Below are positions 34,758-43,170 of a stretch of DNA of 64,000 bases, piece by piece. The notes under the pieces are model-generated. The model saw only the letters and a program-made list of their open reading frames with translations, did not search any database and had not been told where the DNA came from. The position numbers and the translations under genes are program-made. Within the stretch, counting starts at the first letter, position 1. Each line of letters opens with the position of its first letter. Origin of the DNA: JAKPBU01 sp964425695 (lineage in GTDB: Bacteria; Pseudomonadota; Gammaproteobacteria; Xanthomonadales; Xanthomonadaceae); the NCBI GenBank assembly GCA_964425695.1, contig CAYRNF010000004.1, positions 124,001 through 188,000 on the forward strand, in the 5' to 3' direction.

Positions 34758-36262
34758 GCGGACGGCGCCAGCGCGAACAGGTCCGCGTGCGCGCCCGCAT
34801 ACGCCAGGGCGTACTCCAGTTCGCCCGGCGTGCGGGCATGCACGTGGAACAGCGGCGTCCCGGCCGCGACCGTATCGCCGATGCGCACCCGGCAGTCCAG
34901 CCCGGCGCAGGCGCTGGCGGGCGCGCCGGCCAGCTTGGCAATCCGCGCCAGGCGGCGGTTGTCCACCGCGCGCACCACGCCGGATCGCGTTGCCAGCACC
35001 GGGCGCACGTGCGCGGCCCGCGGCGGTTCGCGGAAGCCGCCCTGGGCCTGGCAGATCGCCATGAACTTGGCCAGCGCCGCGCCGCTGCGCAGCAGGTGTC
35101 CGGCACGCGCGCGGCCGCCGGGCTCCGCGCCAGGCGCCATGTCCAGCAGCGCGCCGGCCAGGTCCAGCGCGCGCGCGCGCAGGTCCGGTGGCGCGTGGGC
35201 GGCGTTGCGCAGCACGTCGAGCACGTCGCGCGCCTCCAGCGCCGGGCCGATGCCGAAGCCCACCGGCTGGCGCCCGTCGGTACGGACCGTTTCCAGCGCC
35301 AGGCCCAGCGCGTCCGCGGTGCACCGCAGCCGTGTTTCCAGCGCGTGCGCCGCCCGCGACGATCGCACCTTGGCGGTCGCGCCCACCGGCACGTCGATCA
35401 GCACGTGGGTCGCGCCGGCCGCGAGCTTCTTCGACAGCACGCTGGCGACCAGTTGCCCCTCGCTGTCGAAATCCAATGGACGCTCGACCCGGATCAGCAC
35501 GTCGTCCGCCGGGCTCAGCTGCACGCCGCCGCCCCAGACGATGCAGCCGCCCTCGCGCTCCACCACGCGACGCATGCCGGCCATGTCCAGCGCCACCGGC
35601 GCCATGGTCTCCATGGCGTCGGCGGTACCGGCCGGAGAGGTGATCGCGCGCGAGGACGTCTTGGGGATCAGGTGGCCCGCCGCGGCCACGATCGCCACCA
35701 CGATCGGCGTGGTGCGGTTGCCCGGCAGCCCGCCCACGCAGTGCTTGTCGAGCACCGTCGCGGCGCCCCAGTCCAGGCGCTGGCCCACCGCCACCATCGC
35801 CCGGGTCAGCGCGACGGTCTCGCGCGCGTCCAGGCGCGTGCCGACGCAGGCGGTGACGAAGGCGGCCAGCTCGATGTCGGCCAGCCGGTTGCCGACGGTG
35901 TCGCGCATCAGCGCGGTGAAGGCCGCCTCGTCCAGGCGCTTGCCGAACACCTTGGCGCGCAGCGCCCCGCGCGAAAGCGCAGGCTCGGGGTGGCAGAAGC
36001 GCCCGATCGCGCCGGCGCCCGGCGCCAGCGCATGCCATGCGGCCTCGGACAGCGCCGCGGCGTCGCGCGCGAGCCAGTCGCCGGTGACCACGTTGAGCGT
36101 CGCCACGATGTCGCGCGGGCCGCACGCCACCCGGACCCGGGTCAGCGCGGTGAAGCCCTCGGCGCGGCACACGTCGCTGTCGCGGTGCACGTAGGCCACC
36201 GGCTGCTGGTAGGTGTCTATGCCCGCGCGCAGCAGGCGCAGGTGGGCGTGCGACGGGATCAC
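34754..36262 (-). CDS. AMP phosphorylase-like / 'thymidine phosphorylase family' enzyme
   Basis: A 502-residue nucleoside(-phosphate) phosphorylase. It is longer than DeoA (about 440) and matches the archaeal AMP-phosphorylase class (TIGR02645 type), which has an extra N-terminal domain (IDTYQQPVAYVHRDSDVCRAEGF). Diagnostic segments are DKHCVGGLPGNRTTPIVVAI and PKTSSRAITSPAGTADAMET, the NMP-phosphorylase version of the DeoA loops (DeoA has KHSTGGVGD and SGRGLGHTGGT). Expected reaction: AMP (or CMP/UMP) plus phosphate gives base plus ribose 1,5-bisphosphate. GTG 36262 gives the family start; GTG 36298 is an alternative. It lies between BON-protein and PRPP-synthetase-like genes in one operon. 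Confidence 0.87.
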   Translation of the reverse strand: MIPSHAHLRLLRAGIDTYQQPVAYVHRDSDVCRAEGFTALTRVRVACGPRDIVATLNVVTGDWLARDAAALSEAAWHALAPGAGAIGRFCHPEPALSRGALRAKVFGKRLDEAAFTALMRDTVGNRLADIELAAFVTACVGTRLDARETVALTRAMVAVGQRLDWGAATVLDKHCVGGLPGNRTTPIVVAIVAAAGHLIPKTSSRAITSPAGTADAMETMAPVALDMAGMRRVVEREGGCIVWGGGVQLSPADDVLIRVERPLDFDSEGQLVASVLSKKLAAGATHVLIDVPVGATAKVRSSRAAHALETRLRCTADALGLALETVRTDGRQPVGFGIGPALEARDVLDVLRNAAHAPPDLRARALDLAGALLDMAPGAEPGGRARAGHLLRSGAALAKFMAICQAQGGFREPPRAAHVRPVLATRSGVVRAVDNRRLARIAKLAGAPASACAGLDCRVRIGDTVAAGTPLFHVHARTPGELEYALAYAGAHADLFALAPSA

Positions 36263-36316
36263 CGCATCACCGCCGCGCCTGCCGCGGTTTGCCCGCACGC
36301 GCCACGCAGGCCGCCG

Positions 36317-36967
36317 TCAGACGATGCGCAGCCGGTCGTCGATGGCGCGCACGCCCTGCGCCGACCACACCGCGCGTTCGATCGCCTGGCGTTCGTCCCA
36401 GTTGTCCACGTCGCCTTCGAGCCGCACGGTGCCCGCATCGCGGATCTCCACGGTGATGCGCCTGGCCTGGACCTCGGCGTGGCGCTGCAGCGCATCCAGG
36501 ATCTTCTGCCTGACGTCGCCCGCCTTGGCCGAGGGCTTGAGCTCGATGCCGTTGAACACGCCGGTGATGCCGGACAGCTTGCGCACCTCGCGCTCGGCGG
36601 CTTCGCGCTGGTAGTGCCAGTCCACCTGGCCGGTCAGCGTGACCCAGCCGCCGGCGACCTTGACGCGCACGGCATCGCGCGGCACGGACGAAGTCCAGGC
36701 CAGGATGTTGAGCGCGCGTTGGGCGATCTCGTCGTCGTGGCAGCGCACGTGGCCGGGCAGGCGCACCTCGATCTCCTGGGCCAGGGCCTTGACTCCCTTG
36801 ACCCGCCAGGCGGCGCGTTCGGCCGCGAGTTTCTGCGCGTAGTCGGGGACATGCCCGCTGAGCGTGACCACGCCCTGTTCGGCGGCCACGCCGATGTCGG
36901 CAGCGTCGATGCTGGGTTCGAATTCCAGTTCGTCGATCACCAATTGCCTGAGTTCGCGGTCGTTCAT
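36317..36967 (-). CDS. BON-domain protein (three BON domains)
   Basis: A 216-residue protein with three consecutive BON domains of about 65 residues: DRELRQLVIDELEFEPSID to GVKALAQEIEV; DDEIAQRALNILAWTSSVP to GVFNGIELKP; and DVRQKILDALQRHAEVQA to GVRAIDDRLRI. Each has the G-x-V-T-L-x-G-x-V strand. No signal peptide or lipobox is visible, so unlike OsmY it appears cytosolic. BON domains bind phospholipid or small ligands and are stress-induced. GGAGG lies 8 bases before ATG 36967. It is the first gene of the BON/AMP-phosphorylase/PRPP operon. Confidence 0.9.
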   Translation of the reverse strand: MNDRELRQLVIDELEFEPSIDAADIGVAAEQGVVTLSGHVPDYAQKLAAERAAWRVKGVKALAQEIEVRLPGHVRCHDDEIAQRALNILAWTSSVPRDAVRVKVAGGWVTLTGQVDWHYQREAAEREVRKLSGITGVFNGIELKPSAKAGDVRQKILDALQRHAEVQARRITVEIRDAGTVRLEGDVDNWDERQAIERAVWSAQGVRAIDDRLRIV

Positions 36968-37001
36968 CCGGGGTGCCTCCTTCGAGGGCGGGGGAATGCC
37001 C

Positions 37002-37043
37002 ATTGGACCGCCGCTGCGGTGCGCGCGCCTTGATCGCGGTCAA
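37002..37043 (-). promoter_or_regulatory. FNR-type box 2 and promoter of the BON/AMP-phosphorylase operon
   Basis: TTGATcgcgGTCAA at 37030-37043 overlaps the last codons and stop (TGA) of the upstream nuclease gene. On the minus strand TCCAAT (37007-37002) lies 29.5 bp from the box centre. It is centred 70 bp before the BON-protein ATG. Confidence 0.82.
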
Positions 37044-38479
37044 CCCGGCGACAGGTCCACGCGCTCGCGCTGGTCGGGCACGTGTGCGTCCCAGCCCAGC
37101 TCGCGCTGGATGCGCTTGCGCAGCGCGTCGGAGGCCGCCGGTTCGCCGTGGGTCAGGAACACGCCGCGCGGCCGGCGTGGTGCGGCGCCGAGCCAGGCCA
37201 GCAATTCATTGGCATCGGCGTGCGCGGAAGCGGCCGCAAGCTGCACCACTTCGGCCGCCACGGCGACGTCGCGGCCGAAGATCCGCAGGGTCTTCTCGCC
37301 GGCCGCCAGCGCCGCGCCGCGGGTGCCGCCGGCCTGGAAGCCGCACAGCACGATCGCGTTGCGCGCATCGCCGGCGAAGGCGACCAGGTGGTGCAGCACG
37401 CGCCCGCCGGTGGCCATGCCGCTGGCGGACACGATCACCATCGGGCCATCGCGGCGGTTGAGCGCCTTGGATTCGTCCACCGAGCTCACGATGCGGGTGA
37501 CGCGCTCCATGTCGGCCAGCGCCGCCGCGTCGAGCCGGTGCAGCGCCGGATGGCGGCGGTACAGCGCGGTGACGCCCGCGGCCATGGGGCTGTTGAGGTA
37601 CACGGGTGCATCGGGGATCGCGCCTTCGCCGCGCAGCTGCGCGATCAGGTGCAGCAGCAGCTGCGCGCGCCCGACCGCGAAGGCGGGGATCACCACCACG
37701 CCGCGCCGCCCCAGCACGCGCGCCAGCACGTCGCGCAGTTCCTCCTTGGTCGCCACTGGCGGATGCACGCGGTCGCCGTAGGTGGATTCGCACACGATCC
37801 AGTCGCTGTCCGCGGGCGGCTGCGGTGCCGGCATCACCGCGTCGTCGGGCCGGCCCACGTCGCCGCTGAAGGTGACGCGCACGCCGCCGTGCTCCAGGGT
37901 GGCCGCCGCCGCGCCCAGGATGTGGCCCTGGCTGCGCAGCGTGCCGCTGACGCCCGGCGCCACGTCGAAGCGCGTATCGAACGCGACGCTGCGGAAACGC
38001 GACAGGCACTGCAGCACGTCCGCCTCGCGATACAGCGGCTGCGCCGGGCGATGGCGCGAGGAACCGACGCGATTGGCGTAGGCGGCTTCCTCCTCGAGCA
38101 GGTGCGCCGAGTCGCGCAGCAGCACCCCGCACAGCGCGGCGGTGGCCTCCGTGCACCAGATGTTGCCCTTGAAGCCCTCGCGCACCAGCCGCGGCAGGTA
38201 GCCGGAGTGGTCGAGGTGGGCATGGGTCAGCACCACCGCGTCGATGCTCTCCGGCGGCACCGGGAACGGCGCCCAGTTGCGCAGGCGCAGCGTCTTGTAG
38301 CCCTGGAACAGGCCGCAGTCGACCAGCACGCGCGCCGTCCCCGCGTCGAGCAGGTGGCGCGATCCGGTGACGGTGCCGGCGGCGCCCAGGAAGGCCAGAC
38401 GCATGCCGCCGGCGCGTGGCGCGCCGTCGTGGGTGAGCGGCAGGTCCGGGGCGGTGTCCGTGCCGCTCGGTGTGGGCAT
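37040..38479 (-). CDS. MBL-fold / beta-CASP RNA-processing nuclease-like protein
   Basis: A 479-residue metallo-beta-lactamase of the beta-CASP group (CPSF73/Ysh1-like), zinc-dependent and usually acting on RNA. The core starts MRLAFLGAAGTVTGSRHLLD. Motif 2 is LTHAHLDHSGYLP, motif 3 a His in SQGHILGAAAATLE, and motif 4 an Asp in TFSGDVGRPDD. The CASP part contains PAFAVGRAQLLLHLIAQL, VIVSASGMATGGRVLHHL and a C-terminal VFLTHGEPAASDALR. The N-terminal 25 residues are a non-conserved extension; ATG near 38404 (MRLAFLG) is the alternative start. It has its own FNR-type box upstream and may degrade RNA under low oxygen, feeding nucleotides to the phosphorylase operon behind it. Confidence 0.88.
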   Translation of the reverse strand: MPTPSGTDTAPDLPLTHDGAPRAGGMRLAFLGAAGTVTGSRHLLDAGTARVLVDCGLFQGYKTLRLRNWAPFPVPPESIDAVVLTHAHLDHSGYLPRLVREGFKGNIWCTEATAALCGVLLRDSAHLLEEEAAYANRVGSSRHRPAQPLYREADVLQCLSRFRSVAFDTRFDVAPGVSGTLRSQGHILGAAAATLEHGGVRVTFSGDVGRPDDAVMPAPQPPADSDWIVCESTYGDRVHPPVATKEELRDVLARVLGRRGVVVIPAFAVGRAQLLLHLIAQLRGEGAIPDAPVYLNSPMAAGVTALYRRHPALHRLDAAALADMERVTRIVSSVDESKALNRRDGPMVIVSASGMATGGRVLHHLVAFAGDARNAIVLCGFQAGGTRGAALAAGEKTLRIFGRDVAVAAEVVQLAAASAHADANELLAWLGAAPRRPRGVFLTHGEPAASDALRKRIQRELGWDAHVPDQRERVDLSPG

Positions 38480-38506
38480 GGCGCGCTGCCTGGTGGGGGA
38501 GGGGCC

Positions 38507-38548
38507 ATTGCGCCACGCCGCCGGACCGTGGGGTTTGATCGCGATCAA
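38507..38548. promoter_or_regulatory. FNR-type box 3 (perfect dyad) between nuclease and MgtC-like genes
   Basis: TTGATcgcgATCAA at 38535-38548 is a perfect 14-bp palindrome identical to the FNR consensus. It is centred 62 bp before the nuclease ATG and 60 bp before the MgtC-like ATG. Towards the nuclease, CGCAAT (38512-38507) sits 29.5 bp away as a -10. On the MgtC side I see no matching -10. Confidence 0.85.
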
Positions 38549-38601
38549 GCCCCGGTACGCGGCGCGCCCCGGCGCGCCGCGCGGCGTGGCAGGCTGCGGA
38601 C

Positions 38602-39846
38602 ATGCCCGACAACGCGCAGATCGCCGGCCTGATCGTGGCCCTCGCCATCGGCCTGCTGGTGGGCGTCGAGCGCGAACGCGGCAAGGGCCGCGGACCCACC
38701 CGCGGCGCGGCGGGGCTGCGCACCTTCGCGCTGGTGGCGCTGCTGGGCGCGGTGGCCGAACAGGTCGGCACCGCCGGCATCGCGGTGGCCGGCGCCTTCG
38801 TGGCGCTGGCGGCGCTGGCCGGCTACCGCGCCACGCGCGGCCGCGATCCGGGCCTGACCACGGAAGTCGCGCTGCTGCTGGTGTTCCTGCTGGGCGTGCT
38901 GGCGATGCGCCAGGCGGCGCTGGCCGCCGGCCTCGGTGCGGCCACGGCCCTGCTGCTGGCGGGCAAGTCGCGGCTGCACCGCTTCGCGCGCGGCGCGCTG
39001 AGCGCGCAGGAACTGCACGATGCCCTGCTGCTGGCGGCCGGCGCCGCGATCGTGCTGCCGCTGCTGCCGGACCGCGCGGTCGATCCGTGGCAGGCGCTCA
39101 ATCCGCGCCGGCTGTGGCTGCTGGCGCTGATCATGATGGCGCTCAATGCCGCCGGACACATCGCGCTGCGTGCGCTGGGCGCGCGCCGCGGCCTGCTGCT
39201 GGCGGGGCTGGCCGGCGGGTTCGTGTCCAGCACCGCGACCATCGCGGCCATGGGCGCACGCGCCCGCGCGCAGCCTGCGCTGCTGCGCGACTGTGCGCGC
39301 GCGGCGCTGGTCTCCAACGCCAGCACGGTGGTGCAGCTGGCGCTGGTGACCGGCGCGCTGTCGGCCGCGCTGCTGCAGGCGCTCGCACTGCCACTGGCCG
39401 CGGCCGGGGCGGCGGTGGCGCTGGCCACGCTGGCGTGGGGGCGGCCCGCGGCCGCGCACGATGCGGATGCGGCCAGCACGGTGGGCGGGCGCCCGTTCGA
39501 GCCGCGCCACGTGCTGGCGTTCGTGGCGGTGGTGGCGGCGGTGATGCTGGGCTCGGCGATGCTGCTGGAATGGCTGGGCGAGGCCGCGTTGCCGTGGACG
39601 CTGGCCGCTTCGGGGCTGGCGGACGTGCACGCGGCGGCGGCAACGGCGGCGCAGTTCGTGGCGCAGGGCAGGGTGCAAGCCGCGCCTGCCGCCACCGCGA
39701 TGCTCGGGGCGCTGGCGGCCAACTCCACGGTCAAGCTGGTGGTCGCCTTCGCCACCGGCGGCGCGCGGTTCGGCTGGCGGCTGGTGCCCGGCGTGTTGGC
39801 GATGGTGGCGGCGTTCGCGGCGGTGGGCCTGGCGCTTCAGCCCTGA
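38602..39846 (+). CDS. MgtC/SapB-DUF4010 membrane protein
   Basis: A 414-residue integral membrane protein. The N-terminal 130 residues are an MgtC/SapB-type domain (IGLLVGVERERGKGRGP, RTFALVALLGAVAE). The rest is the DUF4010 domain with about eight helices (GFVSSTATIAAMGARARAQP, NSTVKLVVAFATGG). MgtC proteins inhibit F-type ATP synthase or adapt cells to low Mg2+; the role of the DUF4010 fusion is unknown. Its start is 60 bp from the perfect FNR box. The 3' end overlaps the convergent P-type ATPase gene by 10 bases. Confidence 0.88.
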   Translation: MPDNAQIAGLIVALAIGLLVGVERERGKGRGPTRGAAGLRTFALVALLGAVAEQVGTAGIAVAGAFVALAALAGYRATRGRDPGLTTEVALLLVFLLGVLAMRQAALAAGLGAATALLLAGKSRLHRFARGALSAQELHDALLLAAGAAIVLPLLPDRAVDPWQALNPRRLWLLALIMMALNAAGHIALRALGARRGLLLAGLAGGFVSSTATIAAMGARARAQPALLRDCARAALVSNASTVVQLALVTGALSAALLQALALPLAAAGAAVALATLAWGRPAAAHDADAASTVGGRPFEPRHVLAFVAVVAAVMLGSAMLLEWLGEAALPWTLAASGLADVHAAAATAAQFVAQGRVQAAPAATAMLGALAANSTVKLVVAFATGGARFGWRLVPGVLAMVAAFAAVGLALQP

Positions 39847-42389
39847 AGGCGCGCGGCGCGCGCGAGCCCGCGCAGCAGCACCAGCGCCGCGCCCGGCAGC
39901 AGCGCGGCGCCGAGCAGCCACGACAGCGGCGCGCGGGCGAAGCCCAGCCGGTGCGCGGGCACCGGCAGCCAGGTGACGGCGGCGAGCATGGCCAGCGTCG
40001 CCGCCACGACCGCGGCGAAGGCGCGGTTGCGCGGCGCCGCCGGGCCGCGGCCCCGGCGCGCGCCGCGATGCAGCTGCACCAGCGCCAGGCTGCCGCAGGC
40101 CAGCGCGGCGAAGGCCAGCGCCGCCGCCTGCGCGGGCTGCAACCCCGAGTCCAGGGCGCCCACGTAACTGGCGGCCACCGCGGCGAACACCACGCCACCG
40201 TGCAGCACGCTGGCCGCGAACGCGCGCGCATCCATCAGCGGCGCGGCGGCGGCGCGTGGCGGGCGGCGCATCAGGTCCGCGGCGGGCGGCTCGCGCTCCA
40301 GCACGATCGCGCTGGCCGGATCGATGATCAGTTCCATCAGCACCACGTGCAGGGGCAGCAGCACCAGCGGCGTCCCCAGCAGCAGCGGCAGCAGCGCCAG
40401 GCCGGTGATCGGCACGTGCACCGACACGATGTAGCGCGCGGCGCGGCGCAGGTTGTCGTAGATCGCGCGGCCCATGCGGATCGCGCGCACCACCGACACG
40501 AAGTCGTCGTCGAGCAGGACGATCGCCGCCGATTCGCGTGCCACGTCGGTGCCGCGTCCGCCCATCGCCACGCCGACGTGGGCGGCCGCGAGCGCCGGCG
40601 CGTCGTTGACGCCGTCGCCGGTCATCGCCACCACTTCGCCCGCGTCCCTCAGCGCCTGTACCAGCCGCAGCTTGTGTTCCGGGCGCACGCGCGCGAACAC
40701 GTCGGTGCGCGCCGCCAACGCCTGCAGCTGCGCGGGATCGAGGCCGTCCAGCGCACTGCCCAGCGCGACGCGCGCGTCGGGCGCCAGTCCCGCGGCGCGT
40801 GCGATGGCGCGCGCAGTGTCGGGATGGTCGCCGGTCAGCATCACCACCCGTACGCCGGCGGCGCGCGCCTCGGCGATCGCATCCGGCACCTCGGCGCGCA
40901 CCGGGTCGGCCAGGCCCGCCAGGCCGCGCCAGGCGAACGGCAGCCCTGCCAGCGCCGCGGGTGCGTCCGTGCCTTGCACGGCAGCCTCGGCCACCGCGAG
41001 CACCCGCAGGCCGCTGGCGGCTATCGCCGCAGCGGCCGCCAGCACGGCGGTGCGCGCCTGCGGCGACAGCGCGCACAGCGTGGCCACGGCCTCGGGCGCG
41101 CCCTTGCAGGCGATGCCCACCGCGCCGTCCGGCGCACGCCAGGCATGGGCGTACACCGGCAACGCGGCGCTCACCGGGTAGCGGCGCAGGCAGGTGCCCG
41201 CCAGCGCGGGCGGCAGCCCGCGCGCGGCGGCATGGAAGGCGCGATCCATCGGATCGTGGCCGTCGGCGTCGCTGGCCAGGGCCGCGATGCGCAGCAGCGC
41301 CTGGCCGGGCGCGGTGGCCGCGGCGTCGGCGAACCCGGCGGCAGCGCCGTCTGGGATCTGCAGCGCGGCCAGGGCCATCCGGTTCTCGGTCAGGGTGCCG
41401 GTCTTGTCCGTGCACAGCACGGTCACCGCGCCCAGCGCCTCGATCGCAGGCGGCTGCCGCACCAGCACCCGCTGGCGCGCCATCCGCCACGCGCCCAGGG
41501 CCAGGAACACCGCCAGCACCACCGGGAACTCCTCGGGGATGTTGGCCATCGCCAGGGTGATGCCGGCCAGCAGCGCGTCCAGCCAGCCGCCGCGCAGCGC
41601 CACGTACAGCGCGGCCACCAGGCAGGACGAGGCGATGCCGGCCGCCGCGAACCACGCCACCAGCCGGCGGATCTCGCGCTGCAGCGGCGAAGGCCCGCTG
41701 CGCAGCGTGCCCAGGCTGGTGCCGATCCGCCCGATCGCGGTGCGCGCGCCGGTGGCGGCGACCTGCGCGCGCGCCACGCCGCGCACCACCAGGGTGCCGG
41801 CCTGCACGCGGCCGTGCGCGTCGTCCGCGTCCGCGTCCGCGGCCAGCGCCACCGGCACCGATTCGCCGGTGAGCAGCGAGTTGTCCACGTGCAGGTCGCT
41901 GGCCTCCAGCAGGCGCGCATCGGCCGGCACGCGCTCGCCCTCGGCGATGCGCACCACGTCGCCGACCACCAGCGACGCGGCCGGCAGCCGCTGCAGCACG
42001 CCGTCGCGCCAGGCGTTCGCCAGCGGCGCGGCCAGGTCGCGCAGCGCACGCAGGGCGTGTTCGGCGCGCACCGCCTGGTACAGGGTCAGCGCCACCACCA
42101 CCAGCACCGACAGCCCCAGCACCGCCGCATCGCGCGCTTCGCCCAGCAGCAGGTACAGGCCGGCCGCGGCGCACAACAGCAGCAGCATCGGTTCGCGCAA
42201 CACGTCGGCGAGCAGCCGTGGCCAGCCGCGGCGGTCGCGCTGCGGCAGCGCGTTGGGCCCGTCGCGCGCCAGGCGCCGCGCGGCTTCGGCGGACGTCAGC
42301 CCGATGGCCTCCGCCGCGGCCGCAGGTTCCGGCAGCCGCCGTGCGCGCGCAGCGGCCGGGTGGCGCTCAGCGCGCGGTGTAGCCGCCAT
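39837..42389 (-). CDS. Cation-translocating P-type ATPase (P2-like)
   Basis: An 850-residue pump. The N-terminal cation-ATPase domain (IGLTSAEAARRLARDGPNALP) leads to two helices. The actuator has LTGESVPV. Helix 4 carries IPEEFPVVLAV, replacing the PEGLP of Ca2+ pumps, so the ion is uncertain (Ca2+, Mg2+, K+/Na+). Phosphorylated Asp328 is in LCTDKTGTLT; hinge residues are MTGDGVNDAPAL. The C-terminal six helices include HVVLMELIIDPASAIV. Bacterial P2 pumps such as mycobacterial CtpF belong to hypoxia regulons, which parallels the FNR box in front of this operon. It overlaps the SDR gene's end by 23 bases. Confidence 0.92.
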   Translation of the reverse strand: MAATPRAERHPAAARARRLPEPAAAAEAIGLTSAEAARRLARDGPNALPQRDRRGWPRLLADVLREPMLLLLCAAAGLYLLLGEARDAAVLGLSVLVVVALTLYQAVRAEHALRALRDLAAPLANAWRDGVLQRLPAASLVVGDVVRIAEGERVPADARLLEASDLHVDNSLLTGESVPVALAADADADDAHGRVQAGTLVVRGVARAQVAATGARTAIGRIGTSLGTLRSGPSPLQREIRRLVAWFAAAGIASSCLVAALYVALRGGWLDALLAGITLAMANIPEEFPVVLAVFLALGAWRMARQRVLVRQPPAIEALGAVTVLCTDKTGTLTENRMALAALQIPDGAAAGFADAAATAPGQALLRIAALASDADGHDPMDRAFHAAARGLPPALAGTCLRRYPVSAALPVYAHAWRAPDGAVGIACKGAPEAVATLCALSPQARTAVLAAAAAIAASGLRVLAVAEAAVQGTDAPAALAGLPFAWRGLAGLADPVRAEVPDAIAEARAAGVRVVMLTGDHPDTARAIARAAGLAPDARVALGSALDGLDPAQLQALAARTDVFARVRPEHKLRLVQALRDAGEVVAMTGDGVNDAPALAAAHVGVAMGGRGTDVARESAAIVLLDDDFVSVVRAIRMGRAIYDNLRRAARYIVSVHVPITGLALLPLLLGTPLVLLPLHVVLMELIIDPASAIVLEREPPAADLMRRPPRAAAAPLMDARAFAASVLHGGVVFAAVAASYVGALDSGLQPAQAAALAFAALACGSLALVQLHRGARRGRGPAAPRNRAFAAVVAATLAMLAAVTWLPVPAHRLGFARAPLSWLLGAALLPGAALVLLRGLARAARLQG

Positions 42390-43140
42390 CGATCACCAGC
42401 TCGGCGCCGGTGACGAACTTGGCCTCGTCCGAAGCCAGGTAGACCACGCCCCAGGCGATGTCGTCCGTGTCGCCCATGTGCCCCAGCGGATGCAGGCGCC
42501 CCACCTCCTGGCGCGCGGCGTCCAGATCTGTCGCGCCGGTGGCGCGCAGGTGCGCCTCCACCATCGGCGTCCAGATGTAGCCGGGATGGATCGAATTGAC
42601 CCGGATCCGGTCGGCGGCGTACAGCAGCGCATCGGTCTTGCTCATCAGCCGCACCGCGCCCTTGGAGGCGTGGTACGGCGGCACGTCGGCCGCGCCGACC
42701 AGGCCGTAGATCGACGACAGGTTGACGATGCTGCCGCCGCCGGCGCGGCGCAGGTGCGCGATGGCGTGCTTGGTGCAGAAGAACACGCCCTTGACGTTGA
42801 CCGCCTGCACGCGGTCCCACTCTTCCTCCGTGATCTCGTGCGTGGGTTTGGAGACGCCGGCGATGCCTGCGTTGTTGACCAGCACGTGCAGCGCGCCGAA
42901 GTGGGCCACGGCCGCGTCGATGCCCTGGCGCACCGAGGGTTCGCTGGCGACATCCACGTGCCAGTAGCGCACCGGCATGTCGCGCGCCGACAGGTCGTCG
43001 GCCAGCGCCCGGCCGATGTCGTCGTGCAGGTCGAACACGGCCACGCGCGCACCCTCGTGCGCCAGGCGCTCGACGCAGGCGCGCCCGATGCCCAGCGCGC
43101 CGCCGGTGACGATGCAGGTCTTGTGCAGGACTCGGTTCAT
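42367..43140 (-). CDS. SDR family oxidoreductase (glucose 1-dehydrogenase-like)
   Basis: A 257-residue classical short-chain dehydrogenase. The cofactor motif is TGGALGIG near residue 13, followed by DVAS and NNAGIAG. The active site is Ser in IVNLSSIYG plus YHASK (Tyr and Lys), and the tail ends GAELVIDGGYTAR. The Asp in AVFDLHDD after strand 2 predicts NAD(H) preference. The substrate is unknown; many relatives act on sugars or secondary alcohols. It is the first gene of a two-gene operon with the P-type ATPase, and its start lies about 65 bp from FNR-type box 4. Confidence 0.9.
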   Translation of the reverse strand: MNRVLHKTCIVTGGALGIGRACVERLAHEGARVAVFDLHDDIGRALADDLSARDMPVRYWHVDVASEPSVRQGIDAAVAHFGALHVLVNNAGIAGVSKPTHEITEEEWDRVQAVNVKGVFFCTKHAIAHLRRAGGGSIVNLSSIYGLVGAADVPPYHASKGAVRLMSKTDALLYAADRIRVNSIHPGYIWTPMVEAHLRATGATDLDAARQEVGRLHPLGHMGDTDDIAWGVVYLASDEAKFVTGAELVIDGGYTAR

Positions 43141-43170
43141 GGCGGGGGCTTCGCGGCACGGGGCACGGGC

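Noticed and set aside
34754..36262. Ordinary thymidine phosphorylase DeoA
   Set aside because: Length (about 500 versus 440) and both substrate loops match the AMP-phosphorylase class instead.
42595..42620. TTGACccggATCC inside the SDR gene as an eleventh FNR box
   Set aside because: The second half-site is incomplete, the position is internal to coding sequence and no promoter spacing fits.
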